DNA from: UMGS1519 sp050951005
GTDB taxonomy: Bacteria; Actinomycetota; Coriobacteriia; Coriobacteriales; Eggerthellaceae
Length of the DNA: 64,000 nucleotides
Reading direction: 5' to 3'
Assembly (NCBI GenBank): GCA_050951005.1
Contig: JBMNIP010000004.1
Coordinates: 62,001-126,000, forward strand
Below, one piece after another: positions 34,709 through 42,480 of this stretch (its first letter is position 1; each line of letters begins with the position of its first letter). The position numbers and the translations under genes are program-made. The notes under the pieces were generated by a model. That model made no database searches and was not told the DNA's origin. It saw nothing but the letters and a program-made list of their open reading frames with translations.

Positions 34709-35926
34709 ATGGTGGAGCGTACTCGTACTCTTAATCGACGCACATTTCTCGGAGGGGCAGCCACGTTCTGCGTCGCCTCGTTTGCAATGCCGCAATTCGC
34801 TTATGCGAAATCGTCTTCCGAATTGAAGCAGGAAGCCGCTCAGCTCCAATCTCAGACCGAAGAGGTCAGCAAGAAGCTGGAAAATGCTCAAGCGGATTTG
34901 GAAGAAGCTTCAGAGAAGTATTACCAAGCTCAGAAAGAGCATGATGAAGCCAAGGCTGCTGCCGATGCCGCCCAGAAGCGGATCAACTCGGCAACCAAGA
35001 AAATCGAGAAATTGCAGGACAAGCTCGGCACGCGTGCCCGTAGCATGTACCGTAACGGCAACTCTTCTTTCTTGGATTTGCTTTTGGGTTCCACGTCGTT
35101 CGAGGAATTCGCCAATAACTGGGATCTGCTTACAAAAATGAGCGAAGAAGATGCCGCATTGGTCAAGAAGACCAAGAGCCTTCGTCAAGAGGTCGAGGAC
35201 CAGAAAGTCGAACTCGACAAGCAAGAGCAGGCAGCATCGGCTGCCGAGCAGTCAGCCAAGGAGGCTTCCGACAGCGCCAAGGCGACGACGGAAAGCCTGG
35301 AGCAGGAGTACAGCAAGCTTTCTGCCAAGCAGAAGGAAAAGGTCCAGGAAGCTCAGGCAGCAGTCGCACGTGAGCGTGCCGCCGCCAAGGAGGCCGAACG
35401 CCAGCAGCAGAACACCACAACTGACAACAGCGGTACCAATACCAACACCAACACGGATACGAACACCAATACCAACACCAACACGAACACGAATACCAAT
35501 ACCAACACGAATACCAATACCAACACCAATACCAACACGAACAGTGGCGGCTCAGGAACCAATACGGGAAGCACCGGCGGCACACATCCGGCGGCGGCAT
35601 CTTATGCTGAGAGCAAGATCGGCTGCCCCTATGTCTGGGGCGCCGAGGGCCCGAACTCCTTCGATTGCTCGGGGTTGGTGAAATGGGCGTATGCCCAAAT
35701 CGGCATTTCGCTGACGCACCAGACGGAAGCTATCTATGCCGAGGCAAAATCGGTCATGTCCGTCTCTGCCGCCCAGCGCGGCGATGTGCTGTACCGCTAT
35801 GGCCACGTAGGCATCGCATGCGTTGCCGGCGGTACCACCTATGTGCATGCGCCGACTTCCGGCGCAAAGGTGCGCAACACCGATTCGCTTTCCTGGTCTG
35901 GATTTACCGCATCCCTTCGTATGTAA
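34709..35926 (+). CDS. Tat-exported NlpC/P60 peptidoglycan hydrolase with Asn-Thr repeat linker
   Basis: A 405-residue secreted cell-wall endopeptidase. The signal peptide has a twin-arginine motif, NRRTFLGG (Arg10-Arg11), and a likely AYA cleavage site at 31-33. Residues 35-235 are a long coiled coil, including FLDLLLGSTSFEEFANNWDL, shared with the broken paralogue at 44621. A run of Asn-Thr dipeptides (about 243-278) leads to the NlpC/P60 domain, with Cys320 in DCSG, His366 in GHVGI and a third polar residue near YVHAP. CAAGGGGG lies 5 bases before ATG 34709. It likely splits stem peptides during division; the Tat route is unusual for this family. Confidence 0.9.
   Translation: MVERTRTLNRRTFLGGAATFCVASFAMPQFAYAKSSSELKQEAAQLQSQTEEVSKKLENAQADLEEASEKYYQAQKEHDEAKAAADAAQKRINSATKKIEKLQDKLGTRARSMYRNGNSSFLDLLLGSTSFEEFANNWDLLTKMSEEDAALVKKTKSLRQEVEDQKVELDKQEQAASAAEQSAKEASDSAKATTESLEQEYSKLSAKQKEKVQEAQAAVARERAAAKEAERQQQNTTTDNSGTNTNTNTDTNTNTNTNTNTNTNTNTNTNTNTNTNTNSGGSGTNTGSTGGTHPAAASYAESKIGCPYVWGAEGPNSFDCSGLVKWAYAQIGISLTHQTEAIYAEAKSVMSVSAAQRGDVLYRYGHVGIACVAGGTTYVHAPTSGAKVRNTDSLSWSGFTASLRM
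35435..35542 (+). repeat. Tandem 6-base repeats encoding (Asn-Thr)n
   Basis: Units AATACC, AACACC, AACACG and AATACG alternate for about 108 bases, giving the linker NTNTNT of the hydrolase. Units are in frame, so length changes would not break the protein. Confidence 0.9.
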
Positions 35927-35950
35927 GCGCAGTTATCGCCAGGCTATCTT

Positions 35951-35985
35951 GGACCCGACGGCATTTGCCGCCGGGTCCATTTGCT
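35951..35985 (+). terminator. Terminator after the Tat-exported hydrolase gene
   Basis: GGACCCGACGGC and GCCGCCGGGTCC pair around ATTT, followed by ATTTGCTT. The rest of the gap up to 36189 holds no gene I can support. Confidence 0.75.
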
Positions 35986-36189
35986 TAAGGAGCGGTAGGG
36001 ACGGTGCATGGCCTGCGTTATGCTTTTTCCCAGCGCCCATCGTGAGCAAATTTTTTTGCAATTCATGTGATGCTTCTTCCCATAATTTATCTCGATAGCA
36101 GGCGTATGAATGAAAAGCGCAGGTCAATGCTGCGAAATGCCGCTTCACAAGGAGGAATGATGGAGATACGCCCGGGGGCGTGTAAGACG

Positions 36190-36218
36190 TTGACAACGGG
36201 AAAACCCTAACGTATTAT
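36190..36218 (+). promoter_or_regulatory. Strong promoter of the tRNA-tuf unit
   Basis: Perfect TTGACA (36190-36195), 17-base spacer, TATTAT (36213-36218). Transcription would start near 36225 and run through three tRNAs into tuf. Confidence 0.88.
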
Positions 36219-36292
36219 TCCTTTGCTCGGTTCTTTCGAGGAAGCAATCGGGCTGGTAGCTTGACAATTGCACATGGTTAGGCGCATCAAAT

Positions 36293-36376
36293 GGGGATGT
36301 GGCACAGCGGCAACTGCGGCGGACTGTAAATCCGCTCCCTCTGGGTTCCCTGGTTCGAGTCCAGGCATCCCCACCA
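36293..36376 (+). tRNA. tRNA-Tyr (GTA)
   Basis: 84 bases with GGGGATG/CATCCCC acceptor stem, anticodon GTA in ACTGTAAAT, a long variable arm as expected for Tyr, GGTTCGAGT T-loop and an encoded CCA end. Confidence 0.96.
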
Positions 36377-36381
36377 TTTAT

Positions 36382-36457
36382 GCCCGTGTAGCTCAGTCGG
36401 TAGAGCACTTCGTTGGTAACGAAGAGGTCACCGGTTCAAGTCCGGTCGCGGGCTCCA
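36382..36457 (+). tRNA. tRNA-Thr (GGT)
   Basis: 76 bases with GCCCGTG/CGCGGGC acceptor stem (one G.U), anticodon stem CTTCG/CGAAG, loop TTGGTAA with GGT, and encoded CCA. Confidence 0.96.
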
Positions 36458-36472
36458 TTTTTCATGGAACAT

Positions 36473-36549
36473 GGCGGTGTAGCTCAGTTGGTCAGAGCAC
36501 ACGGTTCATACCCGTGGCGTCACTGGTTCGAATCCAGTCACCGCTACCA
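36473..36549 (+). tRNA. tRNA-Met (CAT)
   Basis: 77 bases with GGCGGTG/CACCGCT acceptor stem, anticodon stem CACGG/CCGTG and loop TTCATAC, anticodon CAT, encoded CCA. The first pair of the acceptor stem is G.U rather than the mismatch of initiator tRNA, so an elongator (or a lysidine-modified Ile) tRNA is likely. Confidence 0.9.
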
Positions 36550-36643
36550 TTGATTATCATCGCTCGTCGTTAGGCGAGCGTTTATCCATTTGTAGGCAGA
36601 TTCCGCTTCCGCGGACTGTTTGATTCCTTTGAGGAGGAAAATA

Positions 36644-37834
36644 ATGGCTAAGGAGAAGTTCGAGCGCACTAAGCCGCATGTGAACATCGGCACTATCGGC
36701 CACGTCGACCATGGTAAAACGACGCTGACCGCTGCAATCACCAAGGTCCTTTCCGAGACCGAAGGTTGCAAGGCCGACTACACTGCCTTCGAGAACATCG
36801 ACAAGGCTCCCGAAGAGCGCGAGCGCGGCATTACGATTTCTATTGCTCATGTTGAGTACGAGACCTGGGAGCGTCACTACGCTCACGTTGACTGCCCGGG
36901 TCACGCTGACTACGTCAAGAACATGATTACCGGCGCTGCTCAGATGGACGGCGCTATTCTGGTTATCGCCGCTACCGACGGCCCGATGGCTCAGACCCGT
37001 GAGCACATCCTGCTTGCCCGTCAGGTCGGCGTTCCCTACATCGTCGTTTTCCTGAACAAGTGCGATATGGTCGACGATGAGGAGCTCATCGAGCTCGTCG
37101 AGATGGAGACCCGCGAGCTGCTGAGCAGCTACGATTTCCCTGGCGACGAGATCCCGATCATCAAGGGTTCCGCCCTGGGCGCCCTGAATGGCGAAGAGAA
37201 GTGGGTTGAATCCATCAAGAACCTGATGCATGCGGTTGACGAGTACATTCCGACTCCGGACCGTGACGTCGACAAGCCGTTTGCTATGGCTATCGAAGAC
37301 GTTATGACGATTACCGGCCGCGGTACGGTTGCCACCGGCCGTGTTGAGCGCGGCACCTTGCACATGGGCGACGAGCTTGAGATCGTCGGTATCCGCGACA
37401 CGCAGAAGACGGTTGTCACCGGCATCGAGATGTTCCGCAAGCTGCTGGACGAGGCCCAGGCTGGCGACAACATCGGCGTTCTGCTCCGCGGCATCAAGCG
37501 CGAGGATATCGAGCGCGGCCAGGTTCTGGCCCAGCCCGGTACGGTTACCCCGCACACGAAGTTCAAGGGCCAGATTTACGTTCTGACCAAGGACGAGGGC
37601 GGCCGTCACACTCCGTTCTTCGACGGCTATCGTCCGCAGTTCTATTTCCGCACCACCGACATCACCGGTGTTGCTCATCTGCCCGAGGGCACCGAGATGG
37701 TTATGCCGGGCGACAACGTGGAGATCACGGGCGAGCTGATTCACCCGGTCGCCATGGAAGAGGGCCTGCGTTTCGCTATCCGCGAGGGTGGCCGTACCGT
37801 TGGCTCCGGCCGTGTAACCGAGATCATCGAGTAA
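36644..37834 (+). CDS. tuf: Elongation factor Tu
   Basis: The 396-residue GTPase that carries aminoacyl-tRNA to the ribosome. GHVDHGKTT (P-loop, residues 19-27), the switch I region RERGITIS, DCPGHADY (switch II), NKCDMVDDEE for guanine specificity, then domain 2 with RGTVATGRVERG and domain 3 with GGRHTPFF and YRPQFYFRTTD. Ends with the usual GSGRVTEIIE. GAGGAGG precedes ATG 36644. It is co-transcribed with three tRNAs, not with rpsL-rpsG-fusA. Confidence 0.98.
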   Translation: MAKEKFERTKPHVNIGTIGHVDHGKTTLTAAITKVLSETEGCKADYTAFENIDKAPEERERGITISIAHVEYETWERHYAHVDCPGHADYVKNMITGAAQMDGAILVIAATDGPMAQTREHILLARQVGVPYIVVFLNKCDMVDDEELIELVEMETRELLSSYDFPGDEIPIIKGSALGALNGEEKWVESIKNLMHAVDEYIPTPDRDVDKPFAMAIEDVMTITGRGTVATGRVERGTLHMGDELEIVGIRDTQKTVVTGIEMFRKLLDEAQAGDNIGVLLRGIKREDIERGQVLAQPGTVTPHTKFKGQIYVLTKDEGGRHTPFFDGYRPQFYFRTTDITGVAHLPEGTEMVMPGDNVEITGELIHPVAMEEGLRFAIREGGRTVGSGRVTEIIE

Positions 37835-37856
37835 ACTCGATACATTGCAACGAGAT

Positions 37857-37882
37857 GCGGGGCGCTTTTCGAAGCGCCCCGC
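37857..37882 (+). terminator. Strong hairpin after tuf, terminator or attenuator
   Basis: GCGGGGCGCTT and AAGCGCCCCGC form an 11-bp stem with a TTCG loop, followed by TCTTACC. The short T tail suggests partial termination before rpmG. Confidence 0.65.
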
Positions 37883-37939
37883 TCTTACCTGACCAAGTGC
37901 AAAAGCGTTAAGCAAAATAAATGGCAAGAAGGAGTATTC

Positions 37940-38089
37940 ATGCGTACTTTGGTCACTATGGCCTGCACCGAGTGCAAGCGCCGCAATTACACGACCAAGA
38001 AAAACAAGCAGAATAACCCCGATCGTCTTGAGTTCAAAAAATATTGCAAGTGGTGTGGTCATCACACTTTGCATCGTGAGACTCGTTAG
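37940..38089 (+). CDS. rpmG: 50S ribosomal protein L33
   Basis: A 49-residue L33 (start MRTLVTMACTECKRRNY) near the tRNA exit region of the 50S. Two CxxC pairs, CTECK and CKWCG, make the zinc ribbon, with YTTKKNKQNNPDRLE between. AAGGAG lies 7 bases before ATG 37940. The order tuf, rpmG, tRNA-Trp, secE, nusG, rplK, rplA is common in bacteria. Confidence 0.96.
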   Translation: MRTLVTMACTECKRRNYTTKKNKQNNPDRLEFKKYCKWCGHHTLHRETR

Positions 38090-38113
38090 TTGATCGTTAG
38101 GTAATAAGCGCAT

Positions 38114-38189
38114 AGGCCAGTAGTTCAATTGGTAGAGCAGCGGTCTCCAAAACCGCAAGTTGTGGGTTCGAGTCCTACCTGGCCTGCCA
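38114..38189 (+). tRNA. tRNA-Trp (CCA)
   Basis: 76 bases with AGGCCAG/CTGGCCT acceptor stem, anticodon stem GCGGT/ACCGC, loop CTCCAAA with CCA, T arm GTGGGTTCGAGTCCTAC, discriminator G and encoded CCA. Confidence 0.96.
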
Positions 38190-38291
38190 GCTTGTTTTAT
38201 GTGAAGCAGCTGTTTAGCTGCTATTTTTGGGTTTAGAGGATTCACCTGCATATGCAGGTTTTATGCCTATTTGAGGACGATAAGGAAGAGC

Positions 38292-38735
38292 ATGGCGAAA
38301 AAATCCAAGACGCAACGCGCCAAGGCTTCTGCCCGACGCCAGAAGAGAAAAGAACAGGCACGCATTGCCGAGGAAGAGGCGGCAAAGGCCGCCGAGGAGC
38401 CCGAAGAAGAAAAGGGCAAGTTCACCAAGTTCCTGGAGTCTACCCCGTTGAAGCAATCCGACGAGGAGAAGGCAGAACGTGCTCAATATAAGGCTGAGGA
38501 GAAGAAACGCGAAGAGCGCGAGAAGGCCGAAGCGGAGCGCAACAAGAAGCCTCATTTCCAATTCTTCCGCAATGTTCGCTCGGAAATGAAACGTGTCACG
38601 TGGCCGACCCGCGAAGATACGGCACGTTGGAGCCTCGTTGTCTTAGGTGCTTTGGTTTTCTTCACGGCATTTGTCCTTTTGATGGACAACGCAATCGTGA
38701 CGCCGATTCTGTACTTGATCTCTGGTCTGGGATAA
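38292..38735 (+). CDS. secE: Preprotein translocase subunit SecE
   Basis: A 147-residue SecE with a long charged N-terminal extension (about 95 residues, rich in Lys/Glu/Arg/Ala) before the conserved amphipathic helix FFRNVRSEMKRVTWPTRED and one membrane helix near 118-140. Most single-helix SecE are 60-80 residues, so the extension is a lineage feature. It clamps SecY. AAGGAAGAG lies before ATG 38292. Confidence 0.95.
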   Translation: MAKKSKTQRAKASARRQKRKEQARIAEEEAAKAAEEPEEEKGKFTKFLESTPLKQSDEEKAERAQYKAEEKKREEREKAEAERNKKPHFQFFRNVRSEMKRVTWPTREDTARWSLVVLGALVFFTAFVLLMDNAIVTPILYLISGLG

Positions 38736-38745
38736 AGGAGATAAC

Positions 38746-39276
38746 ATGGCGAAGAAGTGGTATGTCCTGCATACGTATTCCGGATACGAGAAAAAGGTCA
38801 AGAACGAAATCGAGATGCGCGTCGAGAACATGGGGCTCGAGAACAACGTGTTTGCGGTGGAGATTCCCATGGAGACAGTCACCGAAATCAAGGATGGCGG
38901 CAAGCGCGTCGATTCCGAGAAGAAGGTTTTCCCGGGCTATGTGCTGATCCGAATGGATTTGGACGATCGAAGCTGGGCGGCGGTTCGCAATACGCCCGGC
39001 GTGACAGGTTTCGTCGGTAGCGAAGGCCATCCTGAGCCGCTGACGCGCGCTGAATACAACAAGATCATGAAGCGCACCAGTCACGAAGCGCCTAAGAAGA
39101 CTTCGACCAATATCGAGGTCGGACAGACGGTAAAGGTCGTCTCCGGTCCGTTGGCTGATTTCGACGGTACCGTTGCCGAGGTTTCACCTGATTCCGGCAA
39201 AGTTAAAGTTATGGTTTCCATCTTCGGCCGCGAAACGCCAGTCGAGCTTTCGTTCGACCAAGTGGAGCTTATTTAG
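38746..39276 (+). CDS. nusG: Transcription termination/antitermination protein NusG
   Basis: A 176-residue NusG that binds RNA polymerase and links it to Rho or the ribosome. The NGN domain has WYVLHTYSGYEKKVKNEI and FPGYVLIRMDLDD, with the NTPGVTGFVG segment; the C-terminal KOW domain reads VKVVSGPLADFDGTVAEV. Length and order are typical. It lies 10 bases after secE, the standard secE-nusG pairing. Confidence 0.97.
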   Translation: MAKKWYVLHTYSGYEKKVKNEIEMRVENMGLENNVFAVEIPMETVTEIKDGGKRVDSEKKVFPGYVLIRMDLDDRSWAAVRNTPGVTGFVGSEGHPEPLTRAEYNKIMKRTSHEAPKKTSTNIEVGQTVKVVSGPLADFDGTVAEVSPDSGKVKVMVSIFGRETPVELSFDQVELI

Positions 39277-39347
39277 AGAACGCACTGCGAACGCGTTCCG
39301 TGCAGGCTAGCGGTCTACTACCTGCCGTACAATTTGAAAGCTTTCGT

Positions 39348-39384
39348 TTATGCATGCCCAGTGGACGGGGCTTCTCATGCATAA
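39348..39384 (+). promoter_or_regulatory. Hairpin in the rplK leader
   Basis: TTATGCATG (39348-39356) pairs perfectly with CATGCATAA (39376-39384), with CCC/GGGG pairing inside the loop. A possible -10 TACAAT lies at 39328-39333. It may be a site for ribosomal-protein autoregulation. Confidence 0.5.
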
Positions 39385-39437
39385 GCGTTTGTCGATAGAA
39401 CAACAGTCTGATTATTCAGCGAAAGGATTCACGAAGA

Positions 39438-39977
39438 ATGGCTGAAAAGAAACAAACCGGCTTTATCAAGCTGCAGATTCCTGCCGGCCAGGCAAACCCT
39501 GCGCCTCCCGTTGGCCCCGCTCTTGGTGCGCAGCAGGTTAACATCATGCAGTTCTGCCAGCAGTTCAACGCTGCGACGCAGGATCAGATGGGTACCATCA
39601 TCCCAGTCGAGATTACCGTGTACGAGGACAAATCCTTCACGTTCGTGTGCAAGACCCCTCCGGCGGCTGTCCTGATCAAGGAGAAGCTGGGTATCGACTC
39701 TGGTTCCGGTATCCCCCAGCTGAAGAAGGTCGGCACGCTGTCTCTGGATCAACTGCGTGAGATTGCGGAGATCAAGATGCCCGACCTCAATGCAAACGAC
39801 ATCGACGCGGCAATGGAAATCGTGGCGGGCACTGCCCGTTCCATGGGCGTTAACATCGAGGGTCGCAAGCCCAAGAAGAAGTACGAGGTCACGCGCAAGC
39901 TCCAGGATCTGCTGGACGGCGTGGTCCCGGACCAGGCTGACGCAGAGGAAGCTGCTGCCGAACAACCGACGGCGTAG
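39438..39977 (+). CDS. rplK: 50S ribosomal protein L11, extended C terminus
   Basis: L11 of the GTPase stalk base, needed for RelA activation and thiopeptide binding. Residues 1-141 show the full fold: FIKLQIPAGQANPAPPVGPA with the proline-rich thiopeptide region, then TPPAAVLIKEK and the rRNA-binding GTARSMGVNIEG. The 179-residue protein is about 38 longer than usual; the extra part begins RKPKKKYEVTRKLQDLL and ends in an acidic Ala/Glu tail. GAAAGGA precedes ATG 39438. Confidence 0.97.
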   Translation: MAEKKQTGFIKLQIPAGQANPAPPVGPALGAQQVNIMQFCQQFNAATQDQMGTIIPVEITVYEDKSFTFVCKTPPAAVLIKEKLGIDSGSGIPQLKKVGTLSLDQLREIAEIKMPDLNANDIDAAMEIVAGTARSMGVNIEGRKPKKKYEVTRKLQDLLDGVVPDQADAEEAAAEQPTA

Positions 39978-39990
39978 GATCAACGCGACT

Positions 39991-40093
39991 GCCCGACGCT
40001 CGTCAGGCAATCGTTTTGAATAGGGTACCCAGAGGTACCCTGAAGGCGACATGCGGAACATCCGCACGTGACTGTGGAAGGGCGCTTGCGCCC
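39991..40093 (+). promoter_or_regulatory. Hairpin cluster between rplK and rplA
   Basis: Four stems occur in 103 bases: GCC-GACG/CGTC-GGC (39991-40008, followed by AATCGTTTT), GGGTACC/GGTACCC (40023-40040), TGCGGA/TCCGCA (40052-40066) and GGGCGC/GCGCCC (40080-40093). The first looks like a weak attenuator; the others may bind L1 in feedback control (inference). Confidence 0.55.
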
Positions 40094-40117
40094 GTTTGGA
40101 CCACGAAAGGAATTAGT

Positions 40118-40840
40118 ATGGCTAAATTGACCAAGAACAAAAAGGCTGCTGCAGAGAAGGCCGACCTGACCAAGGTGTATGCACCGCTGGACGCAATGAA
40201 GATTGCCAAGGACGTTGCGACTGCGAAGTTCGATGAGACGGTTGAGGTTCATTTCCGTTTGGGTATCGATACCCGCCAGGCCGATCAGCAGATCCGCGGT
40301 ACCGTGAGCCTGCCGAATGGCTCCGGCAAGATCGTTCGCGTCGCTGTTTTCGCCGAGGGCGAGAATGCCCGTGCCGCCGAAGAGGCCGGCGCCGATATCG
40401 TCGGTACCGACAAGCTGATTGAAATGATCAATGCCGGCAACCTCGATTTTGATGCAACGGTTGCGACACCGGATCAGATGTCCAAGGTTGGCCGTTTGGG
40501 TCGTGTTCTGGGCCCCCGCGGCCTGATGCCGAACCCGAAATTGGGTACGGTGACCAATGACGTTGCCAAGGCCATCAACGAATTGAAGGGCGGCCGCGTT
40601 GAGTACCGCGCCGACCGCTATGGAATCTGCCACGTTATCCTGGGTAAGAAGAGCTTTACGGCCGAGCAGCTCACGGAGAATTACGGTGCGCTCTATGACG
40701 AGATTATCCGCATGAAGCCGGCTTCTTCCAAGGGCCGTTATGTGAAGTCGATTACGATTACCACCACGATGGGCCCGGGAATCAAGGTCGATCCCGCGGT
40801 GACGCGCAATTACCTGGAGACGGCAACGGCAGCGGAGTAA
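40118..40840 (+). CDS. rplA: 50S ribosomal protein L1
   Basis: The mobile L1 stalk protein that ejects the E-site tRNA. The 240-residue protein has ETVEVHFRLGIDTRQADQQIRG-like N-terminal strands, domain 2 with VGTDKLIEMI, then RLGRVLGPRGLMPNPKLGTV and GGRVEYRADRYGICHVILG, all family marks. ATG 40118 follows GAAAGGA; the long frame upstream to 40016 covers the hairpin cluster. rplJ-rplL do not follow: a terminator and a minus-strand gene do. Confidence 0.97.
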   Translation: MAKLTKNKKAAAEKADLTKVYAPLDAMKIAKDVATAKFDETVEVHFRLGIDTRQADQQIRGTVSLPNGSGKIVRVAVFAEGENARAAEEAGADIVGTDKLIEMINAGNLDFDATVATPDQMSKVGRLGRVLGPRGLMPNPKLGTVTNDVAKAINELKGGRVEYRADRYGICHVILGKKSFTAEQLTENYGALYDEIIRMKPASSKGRYVKSITITTTMGPGIKVDPAVTRNYLETATAAE

Positions 40841-40878
40841 CCCTTCGAGCCGGCCTTCACCGTCGATTCGGATAAAGA

Positions 40879-40914
40879 AAGCACCTGCCAGCATCTGCCG
40901 GCGGGTGCTTTTTT
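40879..40914 (+). terminator. Rho-independent terminator after rplA
   Basis: AAGCACC (40879-40885) pairs with GGTGCTT (40904-40910), with further GCC/GGC pairs inside, followed by TTTTTT. Confidence 0.88.
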
Positions 40915-40960
40915 GTAGGTATCAGAGCGGAGTGCTGCAACCTGCCTAGGAACTGCGGAG

Positions 40961-42250
40961 CTAGTCCACATCAAGCTGTTTGCCGTTGGTGTCCCAATAG
41001 AATTTCTTGAACTTGGGAATCTGGTTGACAAGCATCGCATCGGCCCAAAGATTGTGCAGGGTCGTATCCGACCAGAAGCGCAGCGGGTAGCGGTCTTTGG
41101 TTTCGCGGTAACGTTTCAATGCTTCTTCTTTTATAGAACCATCGGGCATGCTTCGCCTGAGCACGTATTCAGGCACGCAGCAGAACAGGTAGGGATTGTT
41201 GGCGTAACCCGGATCGATTTCATGTCCGAGCAGGAAATCCTCCACGAACAGGGTGACGAAGTTGCACCCTGCCAAGCTCATGTAATAGGTATTGCGTCCG
41301 CAGCGCGTGTTCACCTCGAAGAACCGGTATGAACCGTCACGCTCATCATACTTGATGTCGAAATTCGCGAACCCGTGGTAGCCGACCGCCTTCAGGAAGC
41401 GCTTGCCTGCATCTACGATGTCGTCGATTTCCTCGCCCATGATGCACAAGGGGTTCCCCAATGCGGTGGGGTCGTGATCCTGCAGGCAAACGGTGCCTCC
41501 TGCGCCCATGACCGTATCGCCGTCGGCATTCGCGTAGAGCGTCAATGTATGGATGTGCTCATCACCGCCGGGGATGAAGTCCTGGATAACCAACTGGTTC
41601 TGGTAATCGGAATCACGGATGCTCTTCCATACCCGGCGCAGCTCGTCGGCATCTTGGATTTCGTAAATCTTCTTCTTGTGCGGAATCGTTGCTTCCTGGA
41701 ATTGGGCCGAATTCGAGGGTTTGGCGATCAACGGATAGGAAAACGTTTCGGCGGGAATCTCCAAGCCGGCATCCGATGCATCGAAGTACCAGGTCTTCGG
41801 GTAGGCGATGCTCAGTTCCTCGCAGATCTCATAGAAACGGCGCTTCTGCGTAATCTCGTCGAGCAGGTCGAAGTCGATATAGGGGACTACATAGCCAGCG
41901 GCTTCCAGACGCTGCTTGTTCTTGCTGAAGATGCGTGCATGGACGTCGTCGCTTCCCAGGAGCAGAAGCGTCTTCGTTCCGTTGAACTCGGCGGCGATGG
42001 CTTCGAGTTCGCGGCAAAGCACTTCAGGGTCGTGGATACCGGGCCTCAGGCGGTAGTCGGTGAAGACACTCGAGGAGATAACCTTGATGTCCTGGGTGGC
42101 AAGCACAATACATTTGCGCAAGCCGTAAGCACGATAGAATTCACGTACATAGCTGTAGGTCAGGATATCTCCGCCAACAAGGACCGGCAGCAAGGTATTT
42201 TTCACGTCGGCGACGGAATGAATCAGTGCAGCATTCGGATGCTTGGGCAC
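40961..42250 (-). CDS. ATP-grasp ligase resembling D-aspartate ligase
   Basis: A 429-residue ATP-grasp carboxylate-amine ligase. Its order of segments follows the Enterococcus faecium D-aspartate ligase (Asl): PVLVGGDILTYSYVREF, FYEICEELSIAYPKTW, PLIAKPSNSAQF (ATP lysine), VIQDFIPGGDEHI, GYHGFANFDIKYDERDG and FFEVNTRCGRNTYYM with the metal-binding Glu and Asn. That enzyme activates D-Asp as acyl phosphate and attaches it to the lysine of the peptidoglycan precursor. GTG 42250 follows AAGGAGG by 5 bases. It is divergent from an AsnB-type gene that could amidate its product. Confidence 0.72.
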   Translation of the reverse strand: MPKHPNAALIHSVADVKNTLLPVLVGGDILTYSYVREFYRAYGLRKCIVLATQDIKVISSSVFTDYRLRPGIHDPEVLCRELEAIAAEFNGTKTLLLLGSDDVHARIFSKNKQRLEAAGYVVPYIDFDLLDEITQKRRFYEICEELSIAYPKTWYFDASDAGLEIPAETFSYPLIAKPSNSAQFQEATIPHKKKIYEIQDADELRRVWKSIRDSDYQNQLVIQDFIPGGDEHIHTLTLYANADGDTVMGAGGTVCLQDHDPTALGNPLCIMGEEIDDIVDAGKRFLKAVGYHGFANFDIKYDERDGSYRFFEVNTRCGRNTYYMSLAGCNFVTLFVEDFLLGHEIDPGYANNPYLFCCVPEYVLRRSMPDGSIKEEALKRYRETKDRYPLRFWSDTTLHNLWADAMLVNQIPKFKKFYWDTNGKQLDVD

Positions 42251-42414
42251 GGTTGCCTCCTTGCGTTTCGCGCCGACCGCTTGCGGTCGGCAGATGTTCT
42301 GGGCCATTATCGCATAGAGCGTCCGATACGCGGTTGTTTCCATGGCGTGAACATCTGCCTGCGATTCTGTGAAGAGGCTGAGCGGACGTGTGCGATATAA
42401 GAAAATGATTCAAG

Positions 42415-42449
42415 CCGCCTAAAGAGGGCGGTATCATGGAAAGCCATGA
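42415..42449 (+). promoter_or_regulatory. Two small hairpins in the asnB leader
   Basis: CCGCC/GGCGG (42415-42431) and TCATGG/CCATGA (42434-42449) follow a possible -10 (TATAAG, 42396-42401) in the gap between the divergent ligase and amidotransferase genes. Confidence 0.45.
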
Positions 42450-42480
42450 CAGCGTGCCGCTGAGAACAGGAGCTTACTAT

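Noticed and set aside
35435..35542. CRISPR-like array
   Set aside because: The repeats are 6-base coding units without spacers, encoding an Asn-Thr linker.
36557..38251. 564-codon antisense frame across tuf and tRNA-Trp
   Set aside because: Shadow of tuf; it runs through tRNA and rpmG genes.
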